Positions 22,545-34,484 of a DNA stretch of 64,000 nt are shown here, piece after piece; the first letter of the stretch is position 1, and each line of letters starts with the position of its first letter. Under the pieces are notes generated by a model that was given only the letters and a program-made list of their open reading frames with translations, ran no database searches and was not told where the DNA came from. This stretch comes from Suillus spraguei (taxonomy: Eukaryota > Basidiomycota > Agaricomycetes > Boletales > Suillaceae): contig JABCPU010000060.1 in NCBI GenBank assembly GCA_016800925.1, positions 1 to 64,000 of the forward strand. Reading direction: 5' to 3'. The position numbers and the translations under genes were made by a program.

Positions 22545-25500
22545 TCTAGGAAGGGTCAATACAATTGTCCCAGCTGTGCAGCATCGTTTGTGTCAGTGGA
22601 TGACTTGTGCACTCACATGATGGATGATCCATGCTGCTATGCTATTGCTATTCCTATGCCACTTGCATTTCGTCAATCCACTGCTCCAGGTCAGCATCAT
22701 GATGAACATTATCATCTGGAATCTGATTCTATCTATGGTTTTGACCATCCCAACACATTCCAGTGCATGAAGAATCACGAATACGAAACTCACCAGGAGC
22801 ATAATGTGTACTATCCATTTGTGGACAGAGACGAGTGGGAGCTGGCCAAGTTTCTGAGCGATAACCTCAATCAAGGACAAATCACCCATTTCTTGAAGTT
22901 ATCATGAGTCAGTGGTCTAATAATCATGTACAATATGAACTATTAGTTCTTATTACTTACTAGGTGAGGTCAGAAGCACAGAAACCACCAACATACAGAT
23001 CTGCCCCACAACTATTGACTTTCATGGACGCTCTGCCAAAGGAACCGAAGTGGTGTTGCACAACGATCCAAACTGAAGGTTACATTACTACTCATCCTGT
23101 GCACCTCATCTGGCGTGATGCCTTGGAGGTGACATGGCACCTTTTTGGCAACCCAGCATTTGCCAATGACATGGAGTATGACCCATATGAGATTTACGAC
23201 AATGGAGAACAAGAATATAGCAAATGGATGTTGAGTTTGTGTGTGCATGATATCCAGGCTTGTTTTTTTTCTCTATTAAAATCTAATTCTAATGATTTAT
23301 TCTCTTGTTCTTAAGACCAGCTTCCTCAGGGCACTACTATCATGCCAATAGTTCTTGCCTCTGACAAAACACCAGTGACTCGACAAATGGGCGGACTCAA
23401 GATGCATCCAACATTTCTAACCATTGCTAATATTCAATCCGACTTCCATATGAAAGCCACTGCACATGCTTGGTCGTGCATGGCATACATGCCTGTTCCT
23501 CAATTTGTCTGTCACCCAGACTTCACCTCACTCCTGCAAGCTCGTGTTTGGCACCGGTGTATGGACATTGTCTTTGTGAGTGTCAAATCTGCAGCTGCAA
23601 TGGGCACTCAAATGGTTGATCCTGTTGGCAACCTATGTTATGCATTTACCCCCCTTGTTGCATATATAGCCAACCTCCCCAAGCAACAGTTAATTGCATG
23701 TGTAAGCAAGAATGTGTCACCTGTGACTTTGGCCGTACAGTCGCAGTTTGGGGATGGGAAGTTGTACTCGCATTGTTATAGCCATCTCATGATCCAAGTG
23801 CTCTGGAAAATTTGTAAACATGTGGATCCCTGGAAAGTTCAGCATTTTCAAGAGGAAGCTAAGGCACTTTTCCTGAGTGGTGTTCAGCTTCCCTTCTGGC
23901 ATAATTGGCGCTTTTCTGACCCAGCATTTTTCCTTATACCCGAGGTCCTTCACACTCTCCACAAATTTTTTTTCAATCATGTCTTCAAGTGGTGCAAGGA
24001 GGCCGCCAGGGCCAATGAACTTGACATGTGCTTTTGCAGCCAGCACAAGCATGTTGGAACTCATCATTTCAGTCAAGGCATCACTCATGTTGTGCAGATG
24101 ACTGGCCAGGAACATCGGGAGATCCAATGCACCATTGTCCCCACTATTGTGGGCATTGTCGACACTGATTTTATCTGTGCAGTTTGTGCATTGATTGATT
24201 TAATCTATCATGCACAGTCCCCCACATTCACCCCATCATCAATTGCTGCCATGAATGCATCGCTCCAAGAGTTTCATCACTTCAAAGGCTCCATCATCCT
24301 TGCTGAGGCTCACAGGGGAGCCTTGGGTCCTATTGACCATTTCCAAATCCCAAAGCTTGAGCTCCTCACCTTGTTTGGTCAAGCCATTCCTGATGCTGGC
24401 TCCATATTACAATACACAGCCGATGTTAGTGAATGCATGTTGATCATGCACTTTAAAACACCCTTCGAGTGTACCAGCCACCAGTGCATGAATTTCACCC
24501 AGCAGATCATCCACCTTTTAGATTGAGAAGACATGGCACATCAGTTCGACCTTTATGCTTTCCTCCACTCAAAAAATTTGTCCCTCAATAATCTGATTGT
24601 CAATGAATTTGATGAAGTCGTTGACATGGACCTGGCATTCACTTGGGTCGCACATATTGCCCCTGAAGATATCTCTCATTTCAAAGGCCCTCGGCCAGTT
24701 CGCAACCACTTCCTCAAGGGCCTCCTATCAGATGATGGTGTCGCAGCCTTTCATGTCACTGTGTCTAATGATCTCACTGATAAGACACCCGCCTTTTGAT
24801 GCAATGCTATCAACTTCTGGACTTTGCTCAGCAGCTTCATTCCTTATTAAGCATGTCAACGGAGTGGGGTCTCGTTTCCTGAACTGCTGTCTTGCTACTT
24901 AAGGGTCTTATATAGAACACATATACAGTAACAACACAACTGTACAGGGATAAGACTTCTTGCCAGTCCTTAAGTACACGGTCTCCGACTTTTCTACTTC
25001 GTGGGAGATAATGTGCTGAGTTCTTGGGTGGGTATCTTTCAACAGTCTTTCTCTTGAAGATCTGTGTGAAAGTGTTGAGTTTGAGATTTGAAGTAGTGTT
25101 GTATAGTAGGTATGTTTCACCCTAGTAGATTGTGTTTCAACCTATGAAAGTCTATTTCAACTTTGTCATGTTCTCTGAGTGCGTGTCTCCCCTTCCTTTG
25201 AAAGAGAGAGTCTTTAGATCTGTGTACGTAAGCTTAGTCTGAGAGCTGTTAGATATTATATAGTCAACCCCTGTAAGGTAGTATATAATGCAGAGTAGAT
25301 ATAGATTTCTTAGTCTTACTTCAAGGCTAGATGCCTGCACTTTCATTCTTATGGTTCTCACACAGTAGAGACAAGAGTTCAAAGTGGAAGCTGTTATTAC
25401 AGGTGAAAATGGGCTCCTTATATACCTTTTGGAGGCCCTGCTTACTAAGCATGATTCTACACATAGATTGGTAAGAAACCTTCCTATTTAGTGTGTTGAG

Positions 25501-26550
25501 TCAGCTTATTTTACTAAGACATTATAAATACAGTGAATTCTTACAAAGCATGACAAAAGGCTGTTGAGTCATCTCAGGGATTGGTCATGCAAAAGCTGAC
25601 AAACCAAGCCTTTTGGGTGAGCTTACTCATCCTTTTTACTAAGTAGATTACAAATAAAGTTCAAATCTTACAAAGATCTTACAAAGCATGATAAATCATG
25701 ACAAAACATGATGAGTCAAGTCTGAAAGTCTTATAAATCATCAAATTTGAGAATAGAAAGTTCTGGAATAAAATGAAAGGGGATAGAATATGAAGGAAGT
25801 AAATCAAAGTAAAGTAAAGTAAAAAATATAAAAGACAATCAAAGTGTGAGCAAAAAATATGGGACAACTTAGAGATTATAGTATGCACTTGTTGGATCTT
25901 TCCTATCACTCCTTCTTATATATTAGCTTGGTATGAATCTCATACCATGTATGACACTGCTTACTCAAGGTCTGGATCAAGTTTCATCTTCAACTGTGCT
26001 CGTCACTATGCCCTCTCCTTGTGATGCCAAGTCAGCAAGTGAAAGTGCATCCACCATCTGCCACTCACCGTCTCGGAAACTGTGGCATTGTGCTATTGCG
26101 AACACAGAACAGTGGTGAGTTTGAATATTTACTAATTCACATTGTCATACATCATACTCATGCATCACTCTACTAGATCACATCATTGCTCAAGTTCGAA
26201 GGATTTTTGCATTGTCAATGAGGGGTGCAGTGCTACCTCCTGCGCTTGCTCAACCATTTATTTATGTGCAGCCTTTCGAAATAGTCATGTATCCCTGGGA
26301 TGATCCTGCAGTCCTTATGCACCATGTCAAGTATTGGTTTGTCACTGGTGCTGATGGCACGCATGTGAGGGCTGCTATGGTTTTCCCTCTTGTCAATGTC
26401 ACTCACGCAATTGAACTGATTCCTGTCTTTGGTGGACGTGCTGATTGTTCTATTACTTCTGCATGTGTTTAGAGCTCTACAATACTTTTTACCTGAAAAT
26501 TTCTCAGACAAGGAGTGGTACCATGTGTCACACACTGATTCTTCTTAGTT
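22545..26550 (+). pseudogene. Plavaka-family transposase gene, interrupted and mutated
   Basis: First exon: zinc-finger-like CPSCAASFVSVDDLCTHM, then NVYYPFVDRDEWELAKFL with DNLNQGQITHFLKL. Second (22964 on): RSEAQKPPTYRSAPQLLTFM and HLIWRDALEVTWHLFGNPAF. Third (about 23310-24526): DQLPQGTTIMPIVLASDKT, then MHPTFLTIANIQ, DPVGNLCYAFTPLVAYIANL, QLIACVSKNVSPVT, and so on. The series and its order are those of Plavaka (CACTA-like) transposases of Agaricomycetes, recognised from memory. A TGA at 24524-24526 stands in the middle of the frame, which continues MAHQFDLYAFLHSKNLSLNN. About 1 kb of unrelated DNA follows at 24905-25930, after which ALAQPFIYVQPFEIVMYPWD and the C-terminus resume in the right inverted-repeat arm. 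It is inactive as it stands. Confidence 0.75.
24905..25930. mobile_element. 1-kb insertion in the Plavaka gene, unclassified
   Basis: The transposase frame stops near LNCCLAT and resumes at about 25940. The interval is AT-rich without long frames and has repeated words such as CTTACAAAGCATGA and TTTTTACTAAG. The size fits a solo LTR, but I could not define TG..CA ends or a target duplication. A large degenerate intron is the alternative. Confidence 0.35.
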
Positions 26551-26790
26551 TGTTGGTCTTGTGGTGTACTGTACTGAAGCTAGATTTCCGTAGGATGTTT
26601 AATATAAATGATCAATCAGTATTGATAAAACTATCTGAGAAGATAAGATGTGGCTAAGATACAACTTCACTGCTTACTTCACCTATAAGGCATCTCCACC
26701 AATCGCATGCTTCAGGGTGCAGGTTGTAAGTCATCAAACTTCTTTGACAGCTTAAGCAACTTAAGCGAGAAGTTGGGTACTTTTCAGATG
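26310..26790 (+). repeat. right arm of 0.48-kb inverted repeat
   Basis: Partner of 19051-19538. It encodes the transposase C-terminus on the plus strand (VTHAIELIPVFGGRADCSIT) and ends ..TACTTTTCAGATG at 26790, the mirror of 19051. Confidence 0.8.
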
Positions 26791-27073
26791 TTTTGGTTTG
26801 GGGGTATGTGGTGGAAATGTCAAATAAAGGGCAAAGATTCATGTCATAACCTTGATATAAATGAGCAACAATTATCTTCCTTTTTGTCCAAGCAATGAGC
26901 ACGTCAACACCAAATAAAGTCACTCATTTCCCAGAATAAACTGTGCTGCTATTATTTGTCCCTTTCAAAGCAGTCATATTTGCCATATTCTACATATATG
27001 GATCAGTTGTAGCTTCTATCCCAGCCAACCACATCCTGCATCCACTGAGAGCAAGACAGGGCTGTGTGTAAAT

Positions 27074-29120
27074 ATGCCTTCGCAGTCCAATACTACTCCC
27101 TTCAGGCCCTTAGCTAGTACCAGAAAACCACAACCAGCCCCTGTCACTAAGAAAAGGAAGCCAGACAATGCACCCAATGCAACTGCTGCCAAATGAGCAC
27201 GCCCAGAGATAAGGACACATATTTAGCGTACATGTATGCTAAAGCGGCTGAGTCCAAGAACGAAGTCATGGGGATTCAGGATATCACATGATATGATGTA
27301 GTGGTTGAGTCATGCAGTCATGTGATGTCTGATGGAAGTGGAAGTGTCCAAGAGATAGGCTCCATATCACGTGATGCACAAAAAGGAAGGGAAAATGAAT
27401 AGGGGCACGTATGGCTGTAACACACGTCAACAAACTGTATGCTCTGCAAAGACAATCAATCAGCCAATATTTTGCACTCTAGAGATACCTGCCATACCTC
27501 GGACTGGTTTTTCAACAGGACATGAGGTTTTGCAGCACCATAATGGTCCAGCTCCATCAGGGACCAATCAGCAATCAGCAACTGCACAATGAGTACACAC
27601 CACTGTGTTTTCTGATAGATTGGCTACTCTTGATTCCACTGTCCTAGACCTTGCTGCAAAAGTTGACCGATTGTCATTGAAGTGCAGATCAGAAGCTCTC
27701 AAACCCCAAGTCCAATATCTTGTCGAAGAGAACGAGACCTTGCATGCTATGTTCAAAAAACATCAGACTTCAATTGAAGAGCTATAGACCACAATCAATG
27801 CACAGCATGTGACATTGCAAGAGCTCCTGACACTGATAAATACTTGTCATCAGTCAGAACATGCTGCTCTGTCAGTAAAATCTGTGGAGAAAGCGACAAA
27901 AGCAGTCTGAGACAACACTTTCAATGTGAGTATATGCATCTGTCTAAGCGTAATATATGCACTTACGATCATTCAAGACAGCAATTAGACAGACCTTCTT
28001 GTACGCAATAAGAATATCCAATTCCAAACTGGCTGTGACCCTAGAGACTCTTGAGAAGGTACTTTTTGAATGAATTGTCCAACTCAATGAGCTGCTGTCC
28101 TCCATCTGAACTTTGATGCTTTGTGGACAGAAAATGCTGCATGGAGGGATGACATGCTCCAATATGTCTGACAAAAGGCATGTGATGTATATGCACAACT
28201 GCATGAAGAACACCTGAAGAAGAAAAATGATGCCAACATCACAAGACAGTTGAAGGAAGTATTTGAGAACATAAAGGATGTCATAAAGAAGGGGGGGAAA
28301 GGGATTGATGTGACAGAGGCGAGAAATAGAAAGCAGCGACAGAATGCTCAGAAAGTTTGTATAAGTAAACAAGTCCTTTGAAACGATGGAAACTCTCACT
28401 GATGAACATCATAACTCAGAAAAACAATGAGCATGCAGCTGAAGATGTGCGTAATGAAATGGAGACCAATGGGCCTGACTGGGACTGGTTTTGTCAACCG
28501 TACTACCAGTCCACAGATCAGTCAGACACTGATCTAGCCACAAAACCATCAGTAGATTTTGAATCAGATGATGAAAACATACCAAAAAAATCTGCAAAGA
28601 CCAAGAATGTGGATGCCACATGGACATCTCGGCCTCCATCATACCGAGATACACTGGTAAGTGAAATACTCATATGGATCTGAATTGTGTATCAGCTAAT
28701 TCAATGTAATGAAAGGTCAATGAGAAAGTCGTCCAAATGAATGTCCTAATCAGCAAGAGAAGAGCAGAACAAGGTGGAAGGAATTTCAGTGTTCCTGTTG
28801 TTAGAGGTGAACCTCATCAAAAGGATCTCCCTTGACCTGGAAATCAAAAACCAAAGATTCTGCAAAGGTTTGTTTGCACTGAGTGGCTCACCAATAATTC
28901 AGTGCAGGATGGTCCTACTCATATTCACCAGAAAGATGAGTCTGAGGAAAGCATTATGGAGGTTGCCATAGATGATACTTGAGATCTTGCACAATCTTCA
29001 GGCAACTATGATGGCATGTATGGTGGTATGGAGGCTTATGATGGTGATGAAGAGGGTTTCAAAGATAATGATAATGACAACAACACACATAAATCTGTGG
29101 GTACCAATGGAAAATTTTGA
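27074..29120 (+). pseudogene. multi-exon ORF of unknown family, broken by an LTR fragment
   Basis: Starts MPSQSNTTPFRPLASTRKPQ with a basic KKRKPD cluster. It is followed by a family-B LTR fragment (27215-27422), then a heptad-like stretch (RLATLDSTVLDLAAKVDRLS, ETLHAMFKKHQTSIEEL) broken by TAG at about 27785. Later pieces: GPDWDWFCQPYYQSTDQSDT, then WTSRPPSYRDTLV. These join over a GTGAAA..AAAG intron to VNEKVVQMNVLISKRRAEQG and VPVVRGEPHQKDL, ending in an acidic tail (EEGFKDNDNDNN). The domain order (basic N-terminus, coiled coil, RPPSYRDT block) resembles uncharacterised ORFs common in Agaricomycete repeats, an impression from memory. It is probably transposon-borne and no longer functional. 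Confidence 0.45.
27215..27422 (-). mobile_element. partial LTR, family B, with palindromic module
   Basis: From TATTTAGCGTACATGTATGC to GGCTGTAACA this matches the end of the LTR at 34917-35537. The proximal part is missing. It carries the CATGTGATGT/ACATCACATG hairpin module seen in that LTR. Confidence 0.65.
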
Positions 29121-29410
29121 ATCTAAACCCTTCAAAGACTAGAACTTATGCATATTCACAAAGATGCAGACTTCAATGGTATGTGCCGATAATGATCAGC
29201 TCTGACTCTGACACTTTAGCTTCAACATAGAAATATACCAATAGCTTTCCAACTTAGCTTCAACATGATATGCAGACAAACAACACAACCAATGCAGCAG
29301 TAGAGTAGACTCATGGCTCCCTCTTGCTTCCCCTTGCATCCATTAGATAACTTATTCATCCTCTATCAAATGGACCTCCATATCCACCTCTGTACCATCC
29401 TAATACATGA
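29121..29410. other. no gene recognised
   Basis: Sequence between two unclassified ORFs. Nothing recognised. Confidence 0.4.
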
Positions 29411-29673
29411 TCAGTAATATGAAATCAAGTTCCTATAAACACATACATGATTGTGAGCCACTGTGATCCAGTATTTGCCATTCAAAATCATGATTGGAAT
29501 AAGTATTAGTTGACCTGAAACCATTCTGACATCGACAACCTCTATATCACCTAACATATTGGCATACCAGACATGAATGCCAAGGTCAACAGCCCTTGCA
29601 ATATTTTGAGCTTCACTATAAATGAACCATTTGATGGATTGACATACCACATATCCCATGGAAATTCAGGAAC
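29411..29673 (-). pseudogene. 3' part of an unknown minus-strand ORF, cut by a solo LTR
   Basis: Minus frame EFPWDMWYVNPSNGSFIVKL..YANMLGDIEVVDVRMVSGQ.. ends at 29411. Before the LTR (30136-30406) the same gene reads AHYAYIHGRIPVEIQWIFNV and LSRTVVIVHQFITNADV, with several frame breaks. The 5-bp duplication GGAAC joins the halves. The family is unknown to me. Confidence 0.4.
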
Positions 29674-30135
29674 TGTTACGACTGGGTGGCGTCACCAGCG
29701 ACAGTGAAAAGACACAGTCGGTCTGCTGGGAAGTTCTACAATATCCAGAAGAGGATAAGGTGAAAGTACAAGGAACGCGTTCCGAGTACGATCAAGGGTC
29801 TGGCCTCTAGGATAAGTCCAAGAGGTTCTTACGAGAATAGAGACTAAGGCTAAGGAGTGCTTAGACTTAGAGACGACTTAGGTTGGAGACCTAAGCGAAG
29901 GAAGTTCCAGGTAAAACCCAGTAAGATTAAAGTAGGGAATCTACTACAAGTACACTGTGCTTAAATAGGCCAATATGTGCGCACAGACCAAGTAACCGTG
30001 AGAATGTAACTGCGTATCCTAATAAGGAAGGCATGTGTTGTACAGATGCGTTGAGCATATGAGTCAGAGTCATGTGACATAATATACAAGTAAGGAAACA
30101 AAGGGAAAATGAATAGGGTATGTATGACTGTAACA
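29674..30135 (-). mobile_element. solo LTR, family B, TSD GGAAC
   Basis: 462 bp, TGTTACGACTGGGTGG..GACTGTAACA, flanked by perfect GGAAC at 29669-29673 and 30136-30140. It matches LTRs at 34485, 34917 and (inverted) 40600. The orientation is set by the gypsy copy at 40.6 kb, whose LTR reads the other way on the plus strand. It interrupts a minus-strand ORF. Confidence 0.88.
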
Positions 30136-31420
30136 GGAACATCAGCATTGGTTATGAACTGATGAACAATCACAACTGTCCTTGAAAGTTGACCCTGTTG
30201 TTCATATTCAATGTTGACATTAAAGATCCACTGTATCTCAACTGGTATTCGGCCATGGATATATGCATAATGGGCTTATTGTCTGTGAGGCTGTGTCGCT
30301 GCTCCATAACAAAGTGTCTCCATAAATATGTGAGAGAAAGAGGTGATGTGGCCCATGAAACAGGCACCATGGTCTGTGAGTACAACATCAGCATGAATAA
30401 TAACACCTAATTCTTGTTATTGTTCTCACACATACTGCAGGACCAGTCCATATAGGGCCATGTCAATAGTCTGAAGCTTGATAATCTTATGATAACGAGG
30501 ATAAGTCACAGATCCTAGTCTTGTTAGAAACAACATCATGCACACACACCATCAACTTACATTCATCTCGGAATCGTGCCAAGTATTCAAACAAGGTTCC
30601 ATGAGGTGGGCATGATCCACCTTTCAGACATGATTGTAGAAGGTTGACTGAATCATGATCATTCTCGTCAAGCTCAGGGAGTCTGTGAAATGTGTTTATC
30701 TGTGTCAAGGATTGGACAAAGTGATATGATGAGGATGATAGCATCAACTTACAAGATTGTGAACTAAGACCCACCTCCACCACCTGTGCATCATGGTGCA
30801 CTCCAGTTCTCCGCCCTTATGATTGTTGTGGTTGGACTGGCCAAGAAATCTATTATTCTGTTCATATGGCAAAGCCTATGTTGTATATCAGGGGCTGAAC
30901 TGAAGGAATTGGCACTGAAGATGCTGGGCAAAGTGAAAGTATGGAGTCAGGTGCATGCCCATGTTAGCCCAGTTTTGGCATGCTCATGAAAGGGCAGCAC
31001 AGCCTCTCTCTCAACCTCATCTGGGCTAATTAAGCCTGATGAAAGGATTTGTATGGCAGCTGAGAATTCAAGAATGGTAGAGTAGTGTCAGAGAATTGAA
31101 TGGTCCATAGTGGAGGACTCTGCATGCTCGAGTTGCTCTTCATTGGGATCATCTGTTTCTATTAAGAGTATCTCCAAGTGACGCTGACCCAAGACCTTCT
31201 TGGTCTTTGCATACTTCACTGCATTGATTGTCCCTGCTCTTAATCTGGGTGTGTCAATATTGGGCAATTTGCCATTAACTTCCCAGCCAACAAAAATCCC
31301 AACAAACAGGACACTGATATGAAGATGCCATTGATCTGCTTTTGAAGATGAAGATGTGACCTTAGAGCAACCAGTTATGCAGTCACTACTAGAAATACAG
31401 ATCACTTACTGATGAGAGTA
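30136..31420 (-). pseudogene. unknown minus-strand ORF, upstream exons
   Basis: Open pieces at 30801-30487 (MHHDAQVVEVGLSS, LTQINTFHRLPELDENDHDS, PHGTLFEYLARFRDECKLMV) and 31405-31088 (HLHISVLFVGIFVGWEVNGK, TINAVKYAKTKKVLGQRHLE) lie on the same strand as 29411-29673 and could be exons of one gene. No domain recognised, and joins were not resolved. Confidence 0.35.
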
Positions 31421-31629
31421 AGTGGCTGACGGATACAGGCCATACAATTTGGGAAAAAAATGTTCAAGTCAGTCCAAAGGGTGCCAGTTGTTGCAAGCAA
31501 TGAAAATTAGCATGCCCAATTGAAGAAGTATGACCTTTGTCAGGTGTCTAACCATGCCTAGAAATAAATGGGTTTAACATCCTTTGCCATCTTCCATACA
31601 CATAACTGTTTAGGTTACATGCCCTTCTG

Positions 31630-32332
31630 TTGAACACGACAAAGATGACTGAGCTGCCTACAATATGCTTGTGGAGGAACATTTCTGGCCAGAGCACCTT
31701 GTGTTTGCAGATGAGTGTCATTTCAATAGGGTTTCTTTTTGCCATCTTGGGCTCCTATTGGAAAGTGTGCACAACAGCAGGATTTTTTCATACGTGGCAA
31801 AAGGTACTTTGCAGAAACTCTCACATCTGTGCTCTGATGTTCTATTAGATATTCAATTCTTCCAGCTATGTCACTTGACAGTATCCTCCACTTAGAGGGT
31901 TTAGATCATTTGTTCTCTGGTGAAGAATTTGGGCATTTTGTCACTGGTTTATTGGATCAAATGCAGCCCTGGCCCATGCCAAACTTGGTGCTGGTCATAG
32001 ACAATTTGAGTATCCACAAAATCCAAGGTATTCGTGAGATGGTTGAAGAGTGGTGTGTTATCCTTATTTTCTGCTCACACAATACTAATTCTCTCTTTTT
32101 TTGTAGTGGCATGTGGCTCCTGTACCTGCCCTCTTATTCACCTGATTTAAATCCCATTGAGGAAGCATTTTCAGCTATCAAGGCATGGCTATGGTCAAAC
32201 CGTGACTATGTACTTGGGGAGACCGAGGGTCCAGCTTGTAATCCATATGCTTTGATATGGGAAGCTGTATATGGTGTTGTTATGGATGAAAAGGCTCATT
32301 GGTGGTACAACCACAGTGAATACATTGCATAG
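31630..32332 (+). pseudogene. DDE_3 (Tc1/mariner superfamily) transposase, catalytic half
   Basis: Three catalytic blocks appear in order: EHLVFADECHFNRVSF (first Asp, about 31690), then GEEFGHFVTGLLDQMQPWPM with NLVLVIDNLSIHKIQGIREM (second Asp, about 31999), and LLYLPSYSPDLNPIEEAFSA (Glu, about 32150), ending KAHWWYNHSEYIA with TAG at 32330-32332. An intron GTGTGT..TTTTTGTAG splits VEEW from MWLLYLP. The first block is in a different frame from the second, so there is at least one frameshift. The N-terminal helix-turn-helix is missing upstream. Confidence 0.75.
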
Positions 32333-33406
32333 GGAGTGCACTTTTTCCTGATTTTGTGCAGGTGTGTTGAAACTGCCAGCAGTGCTATTTTACTGAGTGG
32401 TTAGTTTGTATCACAACTTAGGTCAGTACTCATCATCTAGACTGGCTCATGTACTTGTCATTTAGGTCAAGAATTCCATGTCCCCCTCAGTCTTGCCATC
32501 ATGCTCATACTCATCACACTCATCACTTCTATACTCTGATTCTCCTTCCTGCACCTCGATAGCACATTCCCTTCCTTATTCTGAGTTACCTCTGGCTTCT
32601 CATAGGAATTGAGGAGTCCAAGGACTGGCAGAACAATTCATTTAGCATAATTGCAGAGGATTCTGGCTTGCTTCTGCCCCATGGTACTGATGACACTCAA
32701 TATATCTTCCAGTAGGAGTATCACTTGGTTTGATGAAACTGTCCCTGCATCTAGCAGGGGTGTTTCAAGTTCACTGATTTGCAGTTCCAGTTTTTTGGCA
32801 TCAATCAGCACAAGCAACACCTCAATTTTGGGATAGTCCAGCAGTGTTATGTTAGGGATCTGGGGTGCAGACTTGAAGTGGTACCACTATGAAAGTGGCG
32901 GAGGACTAGGAGTCTTTGTCATGGGGATTTGGGATGTGGAAGCTACAGTAGGATCTGCCATTATATTTTGTATAGTGACATGGACTTCAGGTGATGGTCC
33001 CAACCTTGAGTGATGATGCTTTTTGGCTGGCCCACAGTTGAAATTGAGGCAGTGAGGTGGGTTGTAAATTGTTGCATGACCAAGAGCCTAACCCATGTTT
33101 TGTTCTTTTTGTTCTTTTCTAAAAGTGCATTTGTGGAACTTAGGATCTTTTTAGCCCAAAGAGTTATCTCAGCATGATTGAGATGACAATGGTTGTCATA
33201 GCCACTTGTATGATCTATAAAACAATGGCTGTGGTGAAGCTCACATCTGATCTGGCACTCAAGCTGCTTATAAGCCTTGAGCTGCATGGAATCCTCATTG
33301 ATTGCTGGAGGAATGTCATCTTCATGGGTCCTCTTTTTGCTTTGGTGTTAGTCTATTTGGCCTTGGAATCACTGTAAGTCGTTTTCATTTGTTGTGATGC
33401 AAATAA
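32333..33406 (-). pseudogene. unclassified minus-strand ORF pieces
   Basis: The frame 33287-32961 (MQLKAYKQLECQIRCELHHS, HCFIDHTSGYDNHCHLNHAE, ITLWAKKILSSTNALLEK) has a Cys/His-rich segment followed by an ITLWAKKI block, a layout I associate with repeated ORFs of unknown function in Agaricomycetes. Below it (32961-32340) frames are short and full of stops. It probably continues the gene starting at 34063. Confidence 0.35.
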
Positions 33407-34063
33407 TCACTTACTGCTGCATTTTTTACCTCTAAAGTGTGTGCGTGCATTAGATGCTTTGTGACAAATTTGTTCCATAGTGATGTGGAATGCTTCTGCA
33501 TCGCTCAGGCGAGAGGCTTTGCTGTTATCACCCACAAACTTATACACAAGTTGGACTTCTTCAGGAGCATCAAGATATGCAAGAACATGACTTGTAAAGT
33601 CTTTCCAATGCATGTAAGTCTCACCCCAAAATCCCTGCTTCATGTCACCCATAATGACATCAATGCCAAAGCTAAAAACTCCAGGGTGCGGTTCAGGATT
33701 TTTGCACAGTCTTGCCAATACTTGGGATGACACCAGTGCTCTTGATGATGCTGGGGACAGTTCTGGGGCTGGAACTTCTGGTTGCATCATCGACAATGTG
33801 TCTGGTCGCACTGGAGGGTACTCTGGGGCCAGACACATTGGAAGGTAATGCTGGTATGGAGGCTGGGCAGCATGAATAAAGTGTGTGGCAGGTAATATGA
33901 TGGATAGTGGTGAGCTATTTGCAGATAATGTTGTATTAAAGGTTGCTGATAGTGTGGTGGAAGCTTTAGGTAATGAAGAGGTCGCAGGTTGCAAATATTC
34001 CCTGTGCCAGGCTGATTGAGAGGGGTACTTGACATGGCAAGTGAGGATGGGCTTCTGGCTCAT
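33407..34063 (-). CDS. unknown ORF, 218 codons, transposon-associated
   Basis: MSQKPILTCHVKYPSQSAWH.. with a Ser/Thr/Pro-rich N-terminal half and a more ordered C-terminal half (GVFSFGIDVIMGDMKQGFWG, ETYMHWKDFTSHVLAYLDAP, AFHITMEQICHKASNA). It is followed on the same strand by the Cys/His and ITLWAKKI piece at 33287, and is probably the first exon of that gene. No known domain. All neighbours are mobile elements. Confidence 0.45.
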   Translation of the reverse strand: MSQKPILTCHVKYPSQSAWHREYLQPATSSLPKASTTLSATFNTTLSANSSPLSIILPATHFIHAAQPPYQHYLPMCLAPEYPPVRPDTLSMMQPEVPAPELSPASSRALVSSQVLARLCKNPEPHPGVFSFGIDVIMGDMKQGFWGETYMHWKDFTSHVLAYLDAPEEVQLVYKFVGDNSKASRLSDAEAFHITMEQICHKASNARTHFRGKKCSSK

Positions 34064-34484
34064 GTGTTGAGGGGTTCTTATAGGTTTTTTTTCTGCAGTA
34101 TTACACCATTTATTTACATATCATACACTTGCAACACACTGTCCATCAGTACACTATTTTTTATGAGTTGATCTTGTGGCTGCATTCAAAATCAAAGTGC
34201 ATGGACCATGCTTGATGATATATATGTAGAGTCATAGATTACATAATTGCATGTTCTTGAGTGCTACCTTGATGATGTTGACACCTATAACTCCCCCAGC
34301 AAAATGCCTTATCCTCCCCAATTGTCCCACTTTGCCATCCAGAGCTTCTTTTTCCTATAAGATGACATTGAGTAGTGAAGTCTCCGAGAATACACCAAAA
34401 TTGTGTGTCAATCTGTTCAGCTCTAACTATGGTGTTTGGGGTGATCAGGCAGCTACAATTTCTAAATATACTGTAGCTGGTCAG
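34064..34484. other. no gene recognised
   Basis: Short frames only (123 codons at 34251 plus, extending into the LTR). Nothing supported. Confidence 0.4.
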
